64,000 nt of DNA from Kribbella sindirgiensis (GTDB lineage: Bacteria > Actinomycetota > Actinomycetes > Propionibacteriales > Kribbellaceae): assembly GCF_004331435.1 (NCBI RefSeq), contig NZ_SJKA01000011.1, forward strand, positions 1 to 64,000, read 5' to 3'. This document shows positions 22,528-30,852 of this stretch, in pieces; the first letter of the stretch is position 1; each line of letters begins with the position of its first letter. The position numbers were made by a program, and so were the translations under genes. The notes below the pieces were generated by a model. It had not been told where the DNA came from. It worked only from the letters and a program-made list of their open reading frames with translations, and ran no database searches.

Positions 22528-24027
22528 GTGTTGAGGAAGCGATTTGTCGCGGCGCTGGCCGTCGTGACCCTGGCTGCGGCCGCGTGCTCACCGGCCAGTG
22601 AACCGAGCAGCGGTGAGCAGGTCCTGCGGTACGCCCCGGCGATGTTCCCGGTGTCGCTGGACACGCACAAGTACGCCGGTGAGGAGGCGGTGCAGACCGC
22701 GATCCAGCAGATCATGGAGCCGCTGGTCCGCGTCGACGGCGGCAAGATCGTCCCAGTCCTGGCCACCGCGTGGGAGAACCCGGACCCGACCACGTGGGTG
22801 TTCAAGCTCCGCACCGGCGTGAAGTTCTCCGACGGTACGCCGTTCACCGCGAAGGACGTTGTGGCGTCGTACGAACGGCACAAGAAGCTCGACGGCCCGC
22901 TCGTACCGCTCTACTCGACGGTGACGTCCTTCGTGGCCACCGACGACCAGACCGTGACGGTGAAGACCAGCAAGCCGCTCGGCACGTTGCTGAGCTCGCT
23001 GACGCTGCTGTTCATCGGGCCGGCGGACAAGATCAACACCGACGGTTTCTTCAACAAGCCGATCGGGACCGGGCCGTTCACGGTCGAGTCGTTCAAGCCC
23101 GACGAGAAGCTCGAGCTGGCCGCGAACCCGACGTACTGGGACGGCGCCCCGAAGCTGACCAAGCTCGAGTTCGTGAACATCCCGGAGGTCGCCGGGCGAA
23201 TCACCGGGCTGGAGAACGGCGAGGTCGACGTCCTGACGCAGATCCCGCCGGACCAGGTCGGCTCGGTCAAGGGCAGCGACGCGATCACGTACTCGACGAC
23301 GCCCAGCTGGACGTACTACTTCGACTGGTTCAACTCCAACCGGAAACCGTTCAACGACAAGCGGGTCCGGCAGGCGATGTGGCATGCGCTGAACCTCGAA
23401 GGGACCGTGAAGGACCTGTTCGGCGAGCTCGCGTCGGTCGCGCAGGCACCGCTGGCCCAGGGTGTGATCGGTGCGCCGAAGCTGTCGCCGTACGCCTATG
23501 ACCCGGCGAAAGCGAAGCAGTTGCTGACCGAGGCCGGGTACCCGAACGGGTTCACCACGTCGATGCAGTGGCCGCTCGAAGGCGGGCCGAACATCCGGGC
23601 GCTGGCCCAGGCGATGATCTCCGACTGGGCGAAGATCGGCGTCACGGTCAAGCCGCTGGAGAAGGAACGCGCGCAGTGGCTGGAGGACTTCGGCAAGCTC
23701 AACTGGGACATGAACCTGCAGACCAACGTGACCGGCACCGGTGACGCCGACTACACCCTGGCCCGCCTGTACGTGTGCACTGCGAAGCGCAACGGCTACT
23801 GCAACCCCGCGCTCGACAAGCTCCTCCTCGACGCCCGCTCGTCGGTCGACCAGGCGGCCCGCCCGAAGCTCTACCAGCAGGCCGGCCAGACGATCTGGGA
23901 CGACGCCGTCGGCATCTTCCCCGCCGACCTCGCCTCCAACGCCGCCGTCCGCTCCCGGGTGAAGGACTTCGTGATGCCCCCGAGCGGGCGCCCACTCTTC
24001 GCGAAGGTGACCGTGTCCGGAAGCTGA
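22528..24027 (+). CDS. ABC transporter solute-binding lipoprotein (family 5)
   Basis: A 499-residue lipoprotein, GTG start with a good ribosome site (GAGGAGAA). The signal peptide MLRKRFVAALAVVTLAAAAC gives lipidation at C20. The mature protein is an oligopeptide-type binding protein: TWVFKLRTGVKFSDGTPFTA, KDVVASYER, PIGTGPFTVESFKPDEKLEL, NPTYWDGAPKLTKLEF. It is the only substrate-capture subunit of the operon and stands last. A 100-bp inverted-repeat element begins 5 bases after its stop, probably closing the transcript. Family 5 proteins bind peptides, opines, sugars or heme, so the ligand is not decided. Confidence 0.95.
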   Translation: MLRKRFVAALAVVTLAAAACSPASEPSSGEQVLRYAPAMFPVSLDTHKYAGEEAVQTAIQQIMEPLVRVDGGKIVPVLATAWENPDPTTWVFKLRTGVKFSDGTPFTAKDVVASYERHKKLDGPLVPLYSTVTSFVATDDQTVTVKTSKPLGTLLSSLTLLFIGPADKINTDGFFNKPIGTGPFTVESFKPDEKLELAANPTYWDGAPKLTKLEFVNIPEVAGRITGLENGEVDVLTQIPPDQVGSVKGSDAITYSTTPSWTYYFDWFNSNRKPFNDKRVRQAMWHALNLEGTVKDLFGELASVAQAPLAQGVIGAPKLSPYAYDPAKAKQLLTEAGYPNGFTTSMQWPLEGGPNIRALAQAMISDWAKIGVTVKPLEKERAQWLEDFGKLNWDMNLQTNVTGTGDADYTLARLYVCTAKRNGYCNPALDKLLLDARSSVDQAARPKLYQQAGQTIWDDAVGIFPADLASNAAVRSRVKDFVMPPSGRPLFAKVTVSGS

Positions 24028-24031
24028 CCCC

Positions 24032-24131
24032 GGACCGCCACCACTCACCAACCGACGCCGCCCGCGCGAGTTCACGCTCACGCGGGCGGCGTCACGCGTC
24101 GCACCGGCAGGTTACTGAGTGCTGGAGGTCC
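24032..24131. repeat. 100-bp intergenic inverted-repeat element, copy 2
   Basis: Outer arms 24032-24053 and 24110-24131 pair at 18 of 22 positions and carry the family ends CACCACTCACCAAC and GAGTGCTGGAGGTCC. Inside, GACGCCGCCCGCG (24054-24066) pairs perfectly with CGCGGGCGGCGTC (24081-24093). The element starts 5 bases after the stop of the solute-binding protein and lies between two operons in the same direction, so it probably also terminates transcription. Confidence 0.85.
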
Positions 24132-24198
24132 CCCTTCGAGTGAGGTGGAAAAGCGGGTGAGGGGTTGACGGTGCAGAGAGGCGCGGTCTAGCGTCCGG

Positions 24199-24210
24199 GA
24201 AATCGATTAC
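24199..24210. promoter_or_regulatory. Operator candidate for the LacI repressor at 27893
   Basis: GAAATCGATTAC differs at two positions from GTAATNGATTAC, the perfect palindrome found before the LacI gene at 28935. It lies 24 bases upstream of the sugar ABC operon start. Shared sequence and the local LacI gene make it a likely operator. Confidence 0.6.
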
Positions 24211-24234
24211 TCGCCCGAATCGCGGAGGTGCTGT

Positions 24235-25770
24235 GTGCCTGACCTCGTGCGGATGAGTGCGATCGGGAAGCGGTACGGCGGGGTGCAGGCGTGTCACGAG
24301 GTGGACTTCGTGCTCGGTGCCGGGGAGGTGCACGCGCTGCTCGGTGAGAACGGCGCCGGTAAGAGCACGCTGATGAAGATCCTCTCCGGCGACGTCACCG
24401 AGTACGCGGGCAGCATCGCGATCAACGGCGCACCGGTGCGGTTCGGCGGACCGACCGACGCGCAGGCCGCGGGGATCGCGATGATCCACCAGGAACTCGA
24501 CCTCGTCCCGGGCCTGTCGGTCGCGGACAACATCTTCCTCGGCCGCGAACTCCGGACGCCGGTGCGCACGGTCGACCGCCGCCGGATGGAACGCGAGGCC
24601 CGTGAGCTCCTCGACCGCAGCGGCGTCAGTCTCGACCCGCGCCGCCCGGTCGGCGAGCTCCGCGTCGGCGAGCAGCAACTCGTCACGATCGCGAAGGCGA
24701 TCTCACTCGACGCCCGGGTCCTGATCATGGACGAGCCCACGTCCGCGCTCACCAGCTCCGAGGTCGAGCGGCTCTTCGACGTGATCCGTGAGCTCCGGAC
24801 CGGCGGTGTCGGCATCGTCTACATCTCGCACCGGATGGAGGAGATCGCCAAGGTCGCCGATCGCGCGACGGTCCTCCGCAACGGCAAGTTCGTGACCAGC
24901 TTCGACCCGCGCGAACTCAGTACCGCGGAAGTCGTCGAGGCGATGGTCGGCCGCCCGGTGCAGACCATGTTCACAACACCTGACTCCGACACCGGCGACG
25001 AACTGCTCCGGGTCGAGAACCTGAAGCTGAAGGCCCGCCGCCCGCGCCCCGGCCGCCGCGACCCCGACGGCATCTCGCTGACCGTCCGCGCCGGCGAGAT
25101 CGTCGGTCTCGCCGGCCTGCTCGGCGCGGGCCGCACCGAACTCCTCGAAACCCTGTACGGCGTCGCGCCCGGCGGCAGCCGCACCGGCCGGATTCTCCTG
25201 CAGGGCAAGGCGATCCTGCCGCGCGGGCCGCGCCACGCGCTGGCCCAGGGCATCGGGTTCGTCCCGGAGGACCGGCGTACGTCGGGGCTCGTGCTCTTCC
25301 ACTCGATCCTCGCCAACACGGTCGTCTCGAGTCTCCCGTCGTACGGCCGGCTCGGCGTGATCGCCCGCCGGATGGAGCGCGCCGCCTCGACCAGGATGGC
25401 CGATCGGCTGCGGCTGAAGTTCGGCCGCCTGCAGGACGAGGTCGGCACGTTGTCCGGCGGGAACCAGCAGAAGGTGGTGTTCGGGCGGATGCTGCTCACC
25501 GAGCCCAAGCTGCTGCTCCTCGACGAGCCCACGCGCGGCGTCGACGTCGGCGCGAAGGCCGAGATCTACCGGTTGCTCGGTGAACTCGCGGCGCAGGGCC
25601 TCGGCGTCCTGCTGGCGTCGTCGGAGCTGCCCGAACTGGTGGGGGTCTGCGACCGCGTCGTCGTCCTGCGGGACGGCCGCGACGTCGCCTCGTTCAGTAC
25701 GGCGGACTCGGGCGAAGGCGATCTGCTCGCCGCCGCGATGGGACATCTCGACGTCGAAGGAGTCCAATGA
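24235..25770 (+). CDS. Sugar ABC transporter ATP-binding protein (RbsA/XylG type)
   Basis: A 511-residue protein made of two fused ATPase domains, the mark of monosaccharide (CUT2) importers. Domain 1: Walker A GENGAGKS (G37), signature LRVGEQQLVTIAKA, Walker B RVLIMDEPTSALTS. Domain 2: degenerate Walker A GLLGAGRTE, LSGGNQQKVVFGRML, LLLLDEPTRGVDVG. GTG start preceded by GGAGGTG. It is followed by one permease (overlap of 4 bases) and one binding protein, a complete system. The LacI at 27893 and operators at 24199 and 28935 suggest sugar-induced expression. Sugar unknown. Confidence 0.95.
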   Translation: MPDLVRMSAIGKRYGGVQACHEVDFVLGAGEVHALLGENGAGKSTLMKILSGDVTEYAGSIAINGAPVRFGGPTDAQAAGIAMIHQELDLVPGLSVADNIFLGRELRTPVRTVDRRRMEREARELLDRSGVSLDPRRPVGELRVGEQQLVTIAKAISLDARVLIMDEPTSALTSSEVERLFDVIRELRTGGVGIVYISHRMEEIAKVADRATVLRNGKFVTSFDPRELSTAEVVEAMVGRPVQTMFTTPDSDTGDELLRVENLKLKARRPRPGRRDPDGISLTVRAGEIVGLAGLLGAGRTELLETLYGVAPGGSRTGRILLQGKAILPRGPRHALAQGIGFVPEDRRTSGLVLFHSILANTVVSSLPSYGRLGVIARRMERAASTRMADRLRLKFGRLQDEVGTLSGGNQQKVVFGRMLLTEPKLLLLDEPTRGVDVGAKAEIYRLLGELAAQGLGVLLASSELPELVGVCDRVVVLRDGRDVASFSTADSGEGDLLAAAMGHLDVEGVQ

Positions 25771-26786
25771 CCGACGTACAGGACAGGGTGGCGGCGCCGG
25801 CGGAGAAGACGTCCGTCGCGGCGACGTTGTTCCGGTTCCAGAGTGTGTTCGGGCTGATCGTGGTCTTCGTCGCGGCGATCATCTTCTCGCCGCGCAAGAA
25901 CGGCGAGATCCTCTTCGTCAGCGCGGACAACCTGGCGAACGTGGTCCGCGCGGTGTCCGAGATCGGGATCATCGCGGTCGGTATGACGTTCGTGATCCTG
26001 ATCGGCGGGATCGATCTGTCGGTCGGCGCGGTGCTCGGCCTCGCCGCGGTCGGGTCCGCCGTCCTGATGGTCGAGAACGACTGGGGCTTCCTGCCGTCGG
26101 TCGTGCTGGTGCTGGCGATCGGCCTGGTCTTCGGTGCCCTGCAGGGCGTCGCCACCGCGATGATCGGGATCCAGTCGTTCATCGTGACACTCGCGGGCCT
26201 GCAGATAGCGCGCGGCCTGGCCCGGATCTGGTCCGGCGGCCAGGGCGTCGCGATCGCGTACGGCGATGGGCCGAAGGAGGCGCCGACGTCGTTCGCGCTG
26301 CTCGGTGAACGCACGTTCGGCGGCCTGGTCCCGATCCCGGTGATCATCTTCGCGGTGGTCGCGATCGCCGCGGTCGTGTTCCTCCGGGTCAGCGCGTTCT
26401 CCCGGCACTTGTACGCCGTCGGCGGCAACGAAAAGGCTGCGCGGTTGTCCGGCGTCCCCGTGGTGCGGGTCAAGATCGCGGTCTTCGCGATCTGCGGGCT
26501 GCTCGCGTCGCTGGCCGGCATCGTGCACGCCGTACAGCTCAACCAGGGCAGCCCGAACGACGGCATCGGCTACGAGCTGGACGCGATCGCCGCGGTGGTG
26601 ATCGGCGGCACCAGCCTGGCCGGCGGCCGCGGTTCGGTCGCCGGGACCGTAGCAGGTGCGCTGCTGCTCGGCGTACTGAACAACATCCTTGCCCTGAACA
26701 ACATCGACTCCAACATCCAGCTCCTGATCAAGGGACTGGTGATCGTTGCCGCCGCCGCGCTGCAGCGACTCCGCCCCACCTCGTGA
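25767..26786 (+). CDS. Sugar ABC transporter permease (RbsC type)
   Basis: A 339-residue membrane protein of the BPD_transp_2 family, with about eight to ten spans. Hallmarks: MTFVILIGGIDLSVGAVLGL (the 'GGIDLSVG' motif), SFIVTLAGLQIARGLARIWS, YAVGGNEKAARLSGVPVVRV and AIAAVVIGGTSLAGGRGSVA. It probably forms the homodimeric channel with the RbsA-type ATPase. Coupled to that gene by an ATGA overlap. Unusually long polar loop at about 160-180 (GQGVAIAYGDGPKEAPTSFA). Substrate not predictable. Confidence 0.95.
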   Translation: MTDVQDRVAAPAEKTSVAATLFRFQSVFGLIVVFVAAIIFSPRKNGEILFVSADNLANVVRAVSEIGIIAVGMTFVILIGGIDLSVGAVLGLAAVGSAVLMVENDWGFLPSVVLVLAIGLVFGALQGVATAMIGIQSFIVTLAGLQIARGLARIWSGGQGVAIAYGDGPKEAPTSFALLGERTFGGLVPIPVIIFAVVAIAAVVFLRVSAFSRHLYAVGGNEKAARLSGVPVVRVKIAVFAICGLLASLAGIVHAVQLNQGSPNDGIGYELDAIAAVVIGGTSLAGGRGSVAGTVAGALLLGVLNNILALNNIDSNIQLLIKGLVIVAAAALQRLRPTS

Positions 26787-26799
26787 GGAAGGTTCCGTC

Positions 26800-27807
26800 A
26801 TGCGTACTGTGAAGATTCCGTTGGCAGCAGCGGCTGTTGCGGCGCTCGTACTGGCCGGCTGTGGAACGACCAGCGAACGGACCTCCGGTGCCGCGTCGCC
26901 GGGGTCGTCCAAGTCCTGCAAGGGCACCGACGGCAAGTACACGATCGGGATGAGCCAGGCGAACGTCGCCGAGCCGTACCGGCAGCGGATGGACGACGAC
27001 ATCAAGGCGGCGGCCAAGGACGTGCCGCAGTTCGACGTGAAGTTCGCGGACGCGGCGCAGGACAACGCCAAGCAGGTCGCGGACGTGGAGAACTACATCA
27101 CCCAGCAGATCGACCTGCTGATCATCAGCCCGAACGAGGCGAAGCCGCTGACCGCGGTGGTGAAGAAGGCCTACGACAAGGGCATCCCGGTGATCGTGCT
27201 GGACCGGAAGGTCGAGGGTGACGCGTACACCGGGTTCATCGGCGGCGACAACGTGCAGATCGGGCGCGAGGCGGGGAAGTACATCGCCGAGAAGCTGCTG
27301 CCTTCCGGCGGGAATGTCGTGGAGCTCAAGGGGCTGGCCGGCGCGACGCCGCAGGCCGAGCGGCACGAGGGGTTCCTCGAGGGGATCAAGGGCAACCCGA
27401 AGGTCAAGGTGATCGCCGCCGCGAGCGGTGACTGGCTGCGGGAGAAGGGCCAGTCGCAGATGGACGCGCTGCTGAAGGCGAACCCGAAGATCGACGTCGT
27501 GTACTCGCACAACGACCCGATGGCCGAGGGCGCGTACCTGGCGGCGAAGGCGGTCGGCCGCGAGAAGGAGATGAAGTTCACCGGTATCGACGCGCTGCCG
27601 ATCCCGTCCGGCGGGATCAAGGCCGTCGAGCAGGGGCGCCTGTCCGCGACCTTCACCTACCCGACGAACGGCAAGGAAGCGATCGCCGCCGCCAAGAAGA
27701 TCCTGGTCGACTGCGGCACCATCGAGAAGTCGCAGATCCTCCCGACCCGCCTGATCGACGCCTCGAACGCCACGAAGATCTACGCCGAGGAAAACCCGAC
27801 CGGCTGA
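26800..27807 (+). CDS. Sugar ABC transporter substrate-binding lipoprotein
   Basis: A 335-residue lipoprotein with the signal MRTVKIPLAAAAVAALVLAG and C21 for lipidation. The mature part is a ribose/galactose-type periplasmic-binding fold: YTIGMSQANVAEPYRQRMDD, ITQQIDLLIISPNEAKPLTA, GIPVIVLDRKVEGDAYTGFI, GGDNVQIGREAGKYI and DVVYSHNDPMAEGAYLAA. Ribosome site GAGGAAGG. Residues such as the pair of Asp/Arg in VLDRK and NDP normally contact the sugar. A 28-bp perfect palindrome follows the stop. Confidence 0.95.
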   Translation: MRTVKIPLAAAAVAALVLAGCGTTSERTSGAASPGSSKSCKGTDGKYTIGMSQANVAEPYRQRMDDDIKAAAKDVPQFDVKFADAAQDNAKQVADVENYITQQIDLLIISPNEAKPLTAVVKKAYDKGIPVIVLDRKVEGDAYTGFIGGDNVQIGREAGKYIAEKLLPSGGNVVELKGLAGATPQAERHEGFLEGIKGNPKVKVIAAASGDWLREKGQSQMDALLKANPKIDVVYSHNDPMAEGAYLAAKAVGREKEMKFTGIDALPIPSGGIKAVEQGRLSATFTYPTNGKEAIAAAKKILVDCGTIEKSQILPTRLIDASNATKIYAEENPTG

Positions 27808-27817
27808 GCCACACGCG

Positions 27818-27845
27818 AACCTCCCCAAACCGGTTTGGGGAGGTT
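27818..27845. terminator. 28-bp perfect palindrome, likely terminator
   Basis: Self-complementary from 27818 to 27845, centred on ACCGGT, with arm AACCTCCCCAAACC. It starts 11 bases after the stop of the sugar-binding lipoprotein and faces the end of the convergent LacI gene. It could form a long hairpin in RNA or a cruciform in DNA. Its centre AAACCGGTTT also resembles LacI-family operators, but its place at a gene end favours termination. Confidence 0.7.
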
Positions 27846-27870
27846 TACCTGCCGAGAGTGGGCTGTTTGG

Positions 27871-27892
27871 CTCCCCGAACTGGTTTGGGGGG
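27871..27892. terminator. Imperfect hairpin at the end of the LacI gene
   Basis: CTCCCCGAAC (27871-27880) opposes GTTTGGGGGG (27883-27892) with two non-Watson-Crick positions, directly against the LacI stop codon. It resembles the neighbouring 28-bp palindrome in sequence (CCCC-AA-C/G-TT-GGGG), so the two hairpins may be related copies serving the two convergent genes. Confidence 0.5.
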
Positions 27893-28888
27893 CTAGTGGC
27901 GGTGGGAGCTGGCGCGTTCGGTCAGGCGGGCGGCGAGGGTGGTTGTGGTGGCGGGCCGGGTGGGGTCGGCTATGCGGGCGAGGAGGAGGCGGGCGGCGAC
28001 AGCGCCGAGTTCGTACGCCGGTTGCGCGACGACCGTCAGCGGTGGATCGACGAGGGCGGCCCACGGGGCGTCGTCGAATGTGACGAGGCCGACGTCCCGC
28101 CCGGCGCGCACGCCGCGCTCCTGCAGGGCCTGCAGCACGCCGACCGCCATCGCGCTGTTCGCGATCAGCAGCGCGTCGGGCGTCTCGGCCTGCGACAACA
28201 GATCGAGCGCCGCGCGGTGCGCGCCGGCCGACTTGTATTCGGTGCGCCGGACGAGCTTCGGCGTACTGCGGCGGCGCGCGGCCTTCAACGCGTCCCGATA
28301 GCCGGCCAGCCGGTCGTCCGCGGTCCGAACACCCACAGGACCGGTGATGCAGCCGACCTGTTCGTAGCCCTGGGCAATCAAATGGGCGGTCGCCTCGCGG
28401 GCGGCGAGCCGGGTGTCGACCAGGACGACATCACTGTCCTGTCCCGGCAGCGGCCGGTCCACCGCGACGTACGCCGTACCGCGCGCCGCCAGCTTCGCGA
28501 CCGTGGACGCCGGCCCGCTTGGGGACAGGATGACCCCCGCGACCCGTTCCTGGATGGCGATGTCGACGTACCGGCGCTCCTTCTCCGCGCTCTCGTCGGA
28601 GTTGCAGAGCACGACGGAGTACCCGACCTCGTGCGCCACGTCCTCGACCCCGCGCGCGATCGCGGTGAAGAACGGGTTCTCCACGTCCGAGATGATCAGC
28701 GCCACCACCGCGGCCTCCTGGCGGCGCAGGTTCCGGGCCGGGCCGTTCGGCTGGTAGCCGAGCTCGTCGGCCGCCTGCCGGACCCGCGCGGCGAGGTCCG
28801 GATCGACCGTCGGCTTCCCGTTCAGCGCCCGTGACACGGTCGCCGTCGACACCCCGGCGCGCGCGGCCACGTCGCTGACAGTCGGCAC
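27893..28888 (-). CDS. LacI family repressor of the sugar ABC operon
   Basis: A 331-residue repressor, GTG start with ribosome site GAAGGGAG. HTH: MPTVSDVAARAGVSTATVSR ALNGKPTVD; then the effector domain VALIISDVENPFFTAIARGV, IVLSPSGPAST-like strand (GVILSPSGPAS), YAVDRPLP-type strand and a closing VGLVTFDDAPWAALVDPPLT. A near-identical palindrome (GTAATNGATTAC) stands before its own start and before the ABC operon, so it probably represses both and responds to the imported sugar. Its stop overlaps a hairpin. Confidence 0.95.
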   Translation of the reverse strand: MPTVSDVAARAGVSTATVSRALNGKPTVDPDLAARVRQAADELGYQPNGPARNLRRQEAAVVALIISDVENPFFTAIARGVEDVAHEVGYSVVLCNSDESAEKERRYVDIAIQERVAGVILSPSGPASTVAKLAARGTAYVAVDRPLPGQDSDVVLVDTRLAAREATAHLIAQGYEQVGCITGPVGVRTADDRLAGYRDALKAARRRSTPKLVRRTEYKSAGAHRAALDLLSQAETPDALLIANSAMAVGVLQALQERGVRAGRDVGLVTFDDAPWAALVDPPLTVVAQPAYELGAVAARLLLARIADPTRPATTTTLAARLTERASSHRH

Positions 28889-28934
28889 TCTGGCTCCCTT
28901 CCTGCCGGACCCTGACGAAACAGTAACCGGCCGA

Positions 28935-28946
28935 GTAATGGATTAC
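28935..28946. promoter_or_regulatory. Operator candidate upstream of the LacI gene
   Basis: GTAAT-GG-ATTAC is a perfect 5-bp inverted repeat with a 2-base centre, 46 bases upstream of the LacI start. The same half site GATTAC occurs before the ABC operon at 24199-24210. This fits autoregulation. Confidence 0.6.
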
Positions 28947-29016
28947 CCAGAGGTCTGTCGTGCACTTTACTTACGGAACCTCCGGGCATTACCAGTGACA
29001 TGAGAGGATCACCCGC

Positions 29017-30447
29017 GTGACTGCCTTGCCGAGTGTTTCGTACTCCATCACCGTTCGCCTCGAGGTGCCCGCGGGCGGCTCGACGGTGAGCAAGCTGACG
29101 ACCGCGGTCGAGCAGGCCGGCGGTCTGGTCACCGCGCTCGACGTGACCGCGTCCGGCCACGAGCGGCTGCGGATCGACGTCACCTGCGCCGCGGCCGACA
29201 CCGAGCACGCCGGCCGCCTGGTCGAGGCGATGCGCGCCGTACCGGGCGTCGAGATCGGCCGGGTCTCGGACCGGACCTTCCTGATGCACCTCGGCGGCAA
29301 GATCTCGATGGAGGCCAAGCACCCGATCCGCAACCGTGACGACCTGTCGATGATCTACACGCCGGGTGTCGCGCGGGTCTGCCTGGCGATCGCGGCCAAC
29401 CCCGACGACGCGCGCCGGCTGACGATCAAGCGCAACAGCGTCGCGGTCGTCACCGACGGTTCCGCCGTCCTGGGGCTGGGCAACATCGGCCCGAAGGCCG
29501 CGCTGCCGGTGATGGAGGGCAAGGCCGCGCTGTTCAAGCGGTTCGCCGGGATCGACGCCTGGCCGCTGTGCCTGGACACCCAGGACCCGGACGAGATCGT
29601 CTCGATCGTGAAGGCGATCGCGCCGGGCTTCGCCGGGATCAACCTGGAGGACATCTCCGCGCCGCGCTGCTTCGAGATCGAGGCCCGGCTGCGCGAGGAG
29701 CTCGACATCCCGGTCTTCCACGACGACCAGCACGGTACGGCGGTCGTCGTGCTGGCGGCGCTCTTCAACGCGCTGCGAGTGGTCGGCAAGGACATCAGCG
29801 AGATCCGCGTCGTGCTGTCCGGCGCGGGTGCGGCCGGCACGGCGATCCTGAAGCTGCTGCTCAAGGCCGGTGTGAAGGACACGATCGTCGCCGACATCGC
29901 GGGCGTCATCCACACCGAACGCGAGGGCCTGTCGCCCGAGCTGCGCTGGATCGCGGAGAACACCAACGCAGCGAAGTACAGCGGTGACCTGAAGGGTGCG
30001 CTGAGCGGGGCGGACGTGTTCATCGGCGTCTCCGCGCCGAACATCCTGAACGGCGCCGACATCGCCACCATGAACAAGGACGCGATCGTCTTCGCGCTGG
30101 CCAACCCGGACCCGGAGGTCGACCCGGCCGCAGCGCACGAGCACGCGGCCGTGGTGGCGACCGGGCGCAGCGACTTCCCGAACCAGATCAACAACGTGCT
30201 GGTGTTCCCGGGTGTCTTCCGCGGTCTGCTCGACGCGCAGTCGTCCAAGGTGTCGATCGACATGGAGTTGGCCGCGGCGAAGGCCCTGGCCAGTGTCGTG
30301 ACCGACGACGAGCTGAACGCGGACTACATCGTGCCGAGCGTCTTCCACCCCGAGGTGCACACGCGGGTCGCGCACGCGGTCCGCGACGCGGCCGGCGGCA
30401 AGGCCCCCGCGCACGAGAGCTTCCCGGACGACGCCCCGGCCCTGTGA
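29017..30447 (+). CDS. NAD(P)-dependent malic enzyme with N-terminal ACT domain
   Basis: A 476-residue enzyme that converts malate to pyruvate and CO2. Residues about 8-85 form an ACT-like domain (YSITVRLEVPAGGSTVSKLT), a regulatory module typical of actinobacterial forms. The malic domain shows MIYTPGVARVCLAIA, VVTDGSAVLGLGNIGPKAAL (catalytic region) and IPVFHDDQHGTAVVVLAALF; the NAD-binding domain has GAGAAGTAI (from G269). Ends in PAHESFPDDAPAL. GTG start. The VanZ gene overlaps its stop. Central carbon metabolism; length normal. Confidence 0.96.
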   Translation: MTALPSVSYSITVRLEVPAGGSTVSKLTTAVEQAGGLVTALDVTASGHERLRIDVTCAAADTEHAGRLVEAMRAVPGVEIGRVSDRTFLMHLGGKISMEAKHPIRNRDDLSMIYTPGVARVCLAIAANPDDARRLTIKRNSVAVVTDGSAVLGLGNIGPKAALPVMEGKAALFKRFAGIDAWPLCLDTQDPDEIVSIVKAIAPGFAGINLEDISAPRCFEIEARLREELDIPVFHDDQHGTAVVVLAALFNALRVVGKDISEIRVVLSGAGAAGTAILKLLLKAGVKDTIVADIAGVIHTEREGLSPELRWIAENTNAAKYSGDLKGALSGADVFIGVSAPNILNGADIATMNKDAIVFALANPDPEVDPAAAHEHAAVVATGRSDFPNQINNVLVFPGVFRGLLDAQSSKVSIDMELAAAKALASVVTDDELNADYIVPSVFHPEVHTRVAHAVRDAAGGKAPAHESFPDDAPAL

Positions 30448-30845
30448 CTGGGGACATGACTGCCGCGGTTTCGGAGCGGGCGGGCTCGCGGGTGCGGGTC
30501 TGGGCCTGGCGGATCGCCTTCGTCGCGGCCGTGGCACTGCAGCTGTACGGCGTCTACGCGCCGCGCGAGGCGGGTCCGCAGACCGGTATCCCGCAGATCG
30601 ACAAGGTCGCGCACTGCTTCCTGTTCGCGGCCGTCGCGTTCACCGGGCTGAAGGTCGGCGTACCGGCGCGCTGGTTGCTCGGGGCACTGGTCGCGAACGC
30701 GGTGGTCAGCGAACTGGTGCAGCACTGGCTGCTGCCGCAGCGCGACGGCGATCCGTTCGACGCACTCGCCGACCTGGCCGGGGTCGCGCTCGGCGCCTGG
30801 CTGGCCAGGTACGGACGGGCCCGGGTGCCCCGTCGTACGCCATGA
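30444..30845 (+). CDS. VanZ-like small membrane protein
   Basis: A 133-residue protein with about four spans (RIAFVAAVALQLYGVYAP, KVAHCFLFAAVAFTGL, WLLGALVANAVVSELVQHWL, ALADLAGVALGAWLARY). The 'DK..H...F....' and 'SE..Q' polar residues within spans (IDKVAHCF, SELVQHW) are the VanZ family pattern. Its role outside vancomycin clusters is unknown. A GTG overlaps the malic-enzyme stop; an ATG at 30456 with GGGG just before it is the alternative, giving 129 residues. Confidence 0.85.
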   Translation: MTGDMTAAVSERAGSRVRVWAWRIAFVAAVALQLYGVYAPREAGPQTGIPQIDKVAHCFLFAAVAFTGLKVGVPARWLLGALVANAVVSELVQHWLLPQRDGDPFDALADLAGVALGAWLARYGRARVPRRTP

Positions 30846-30852
30846 TGGGGGT

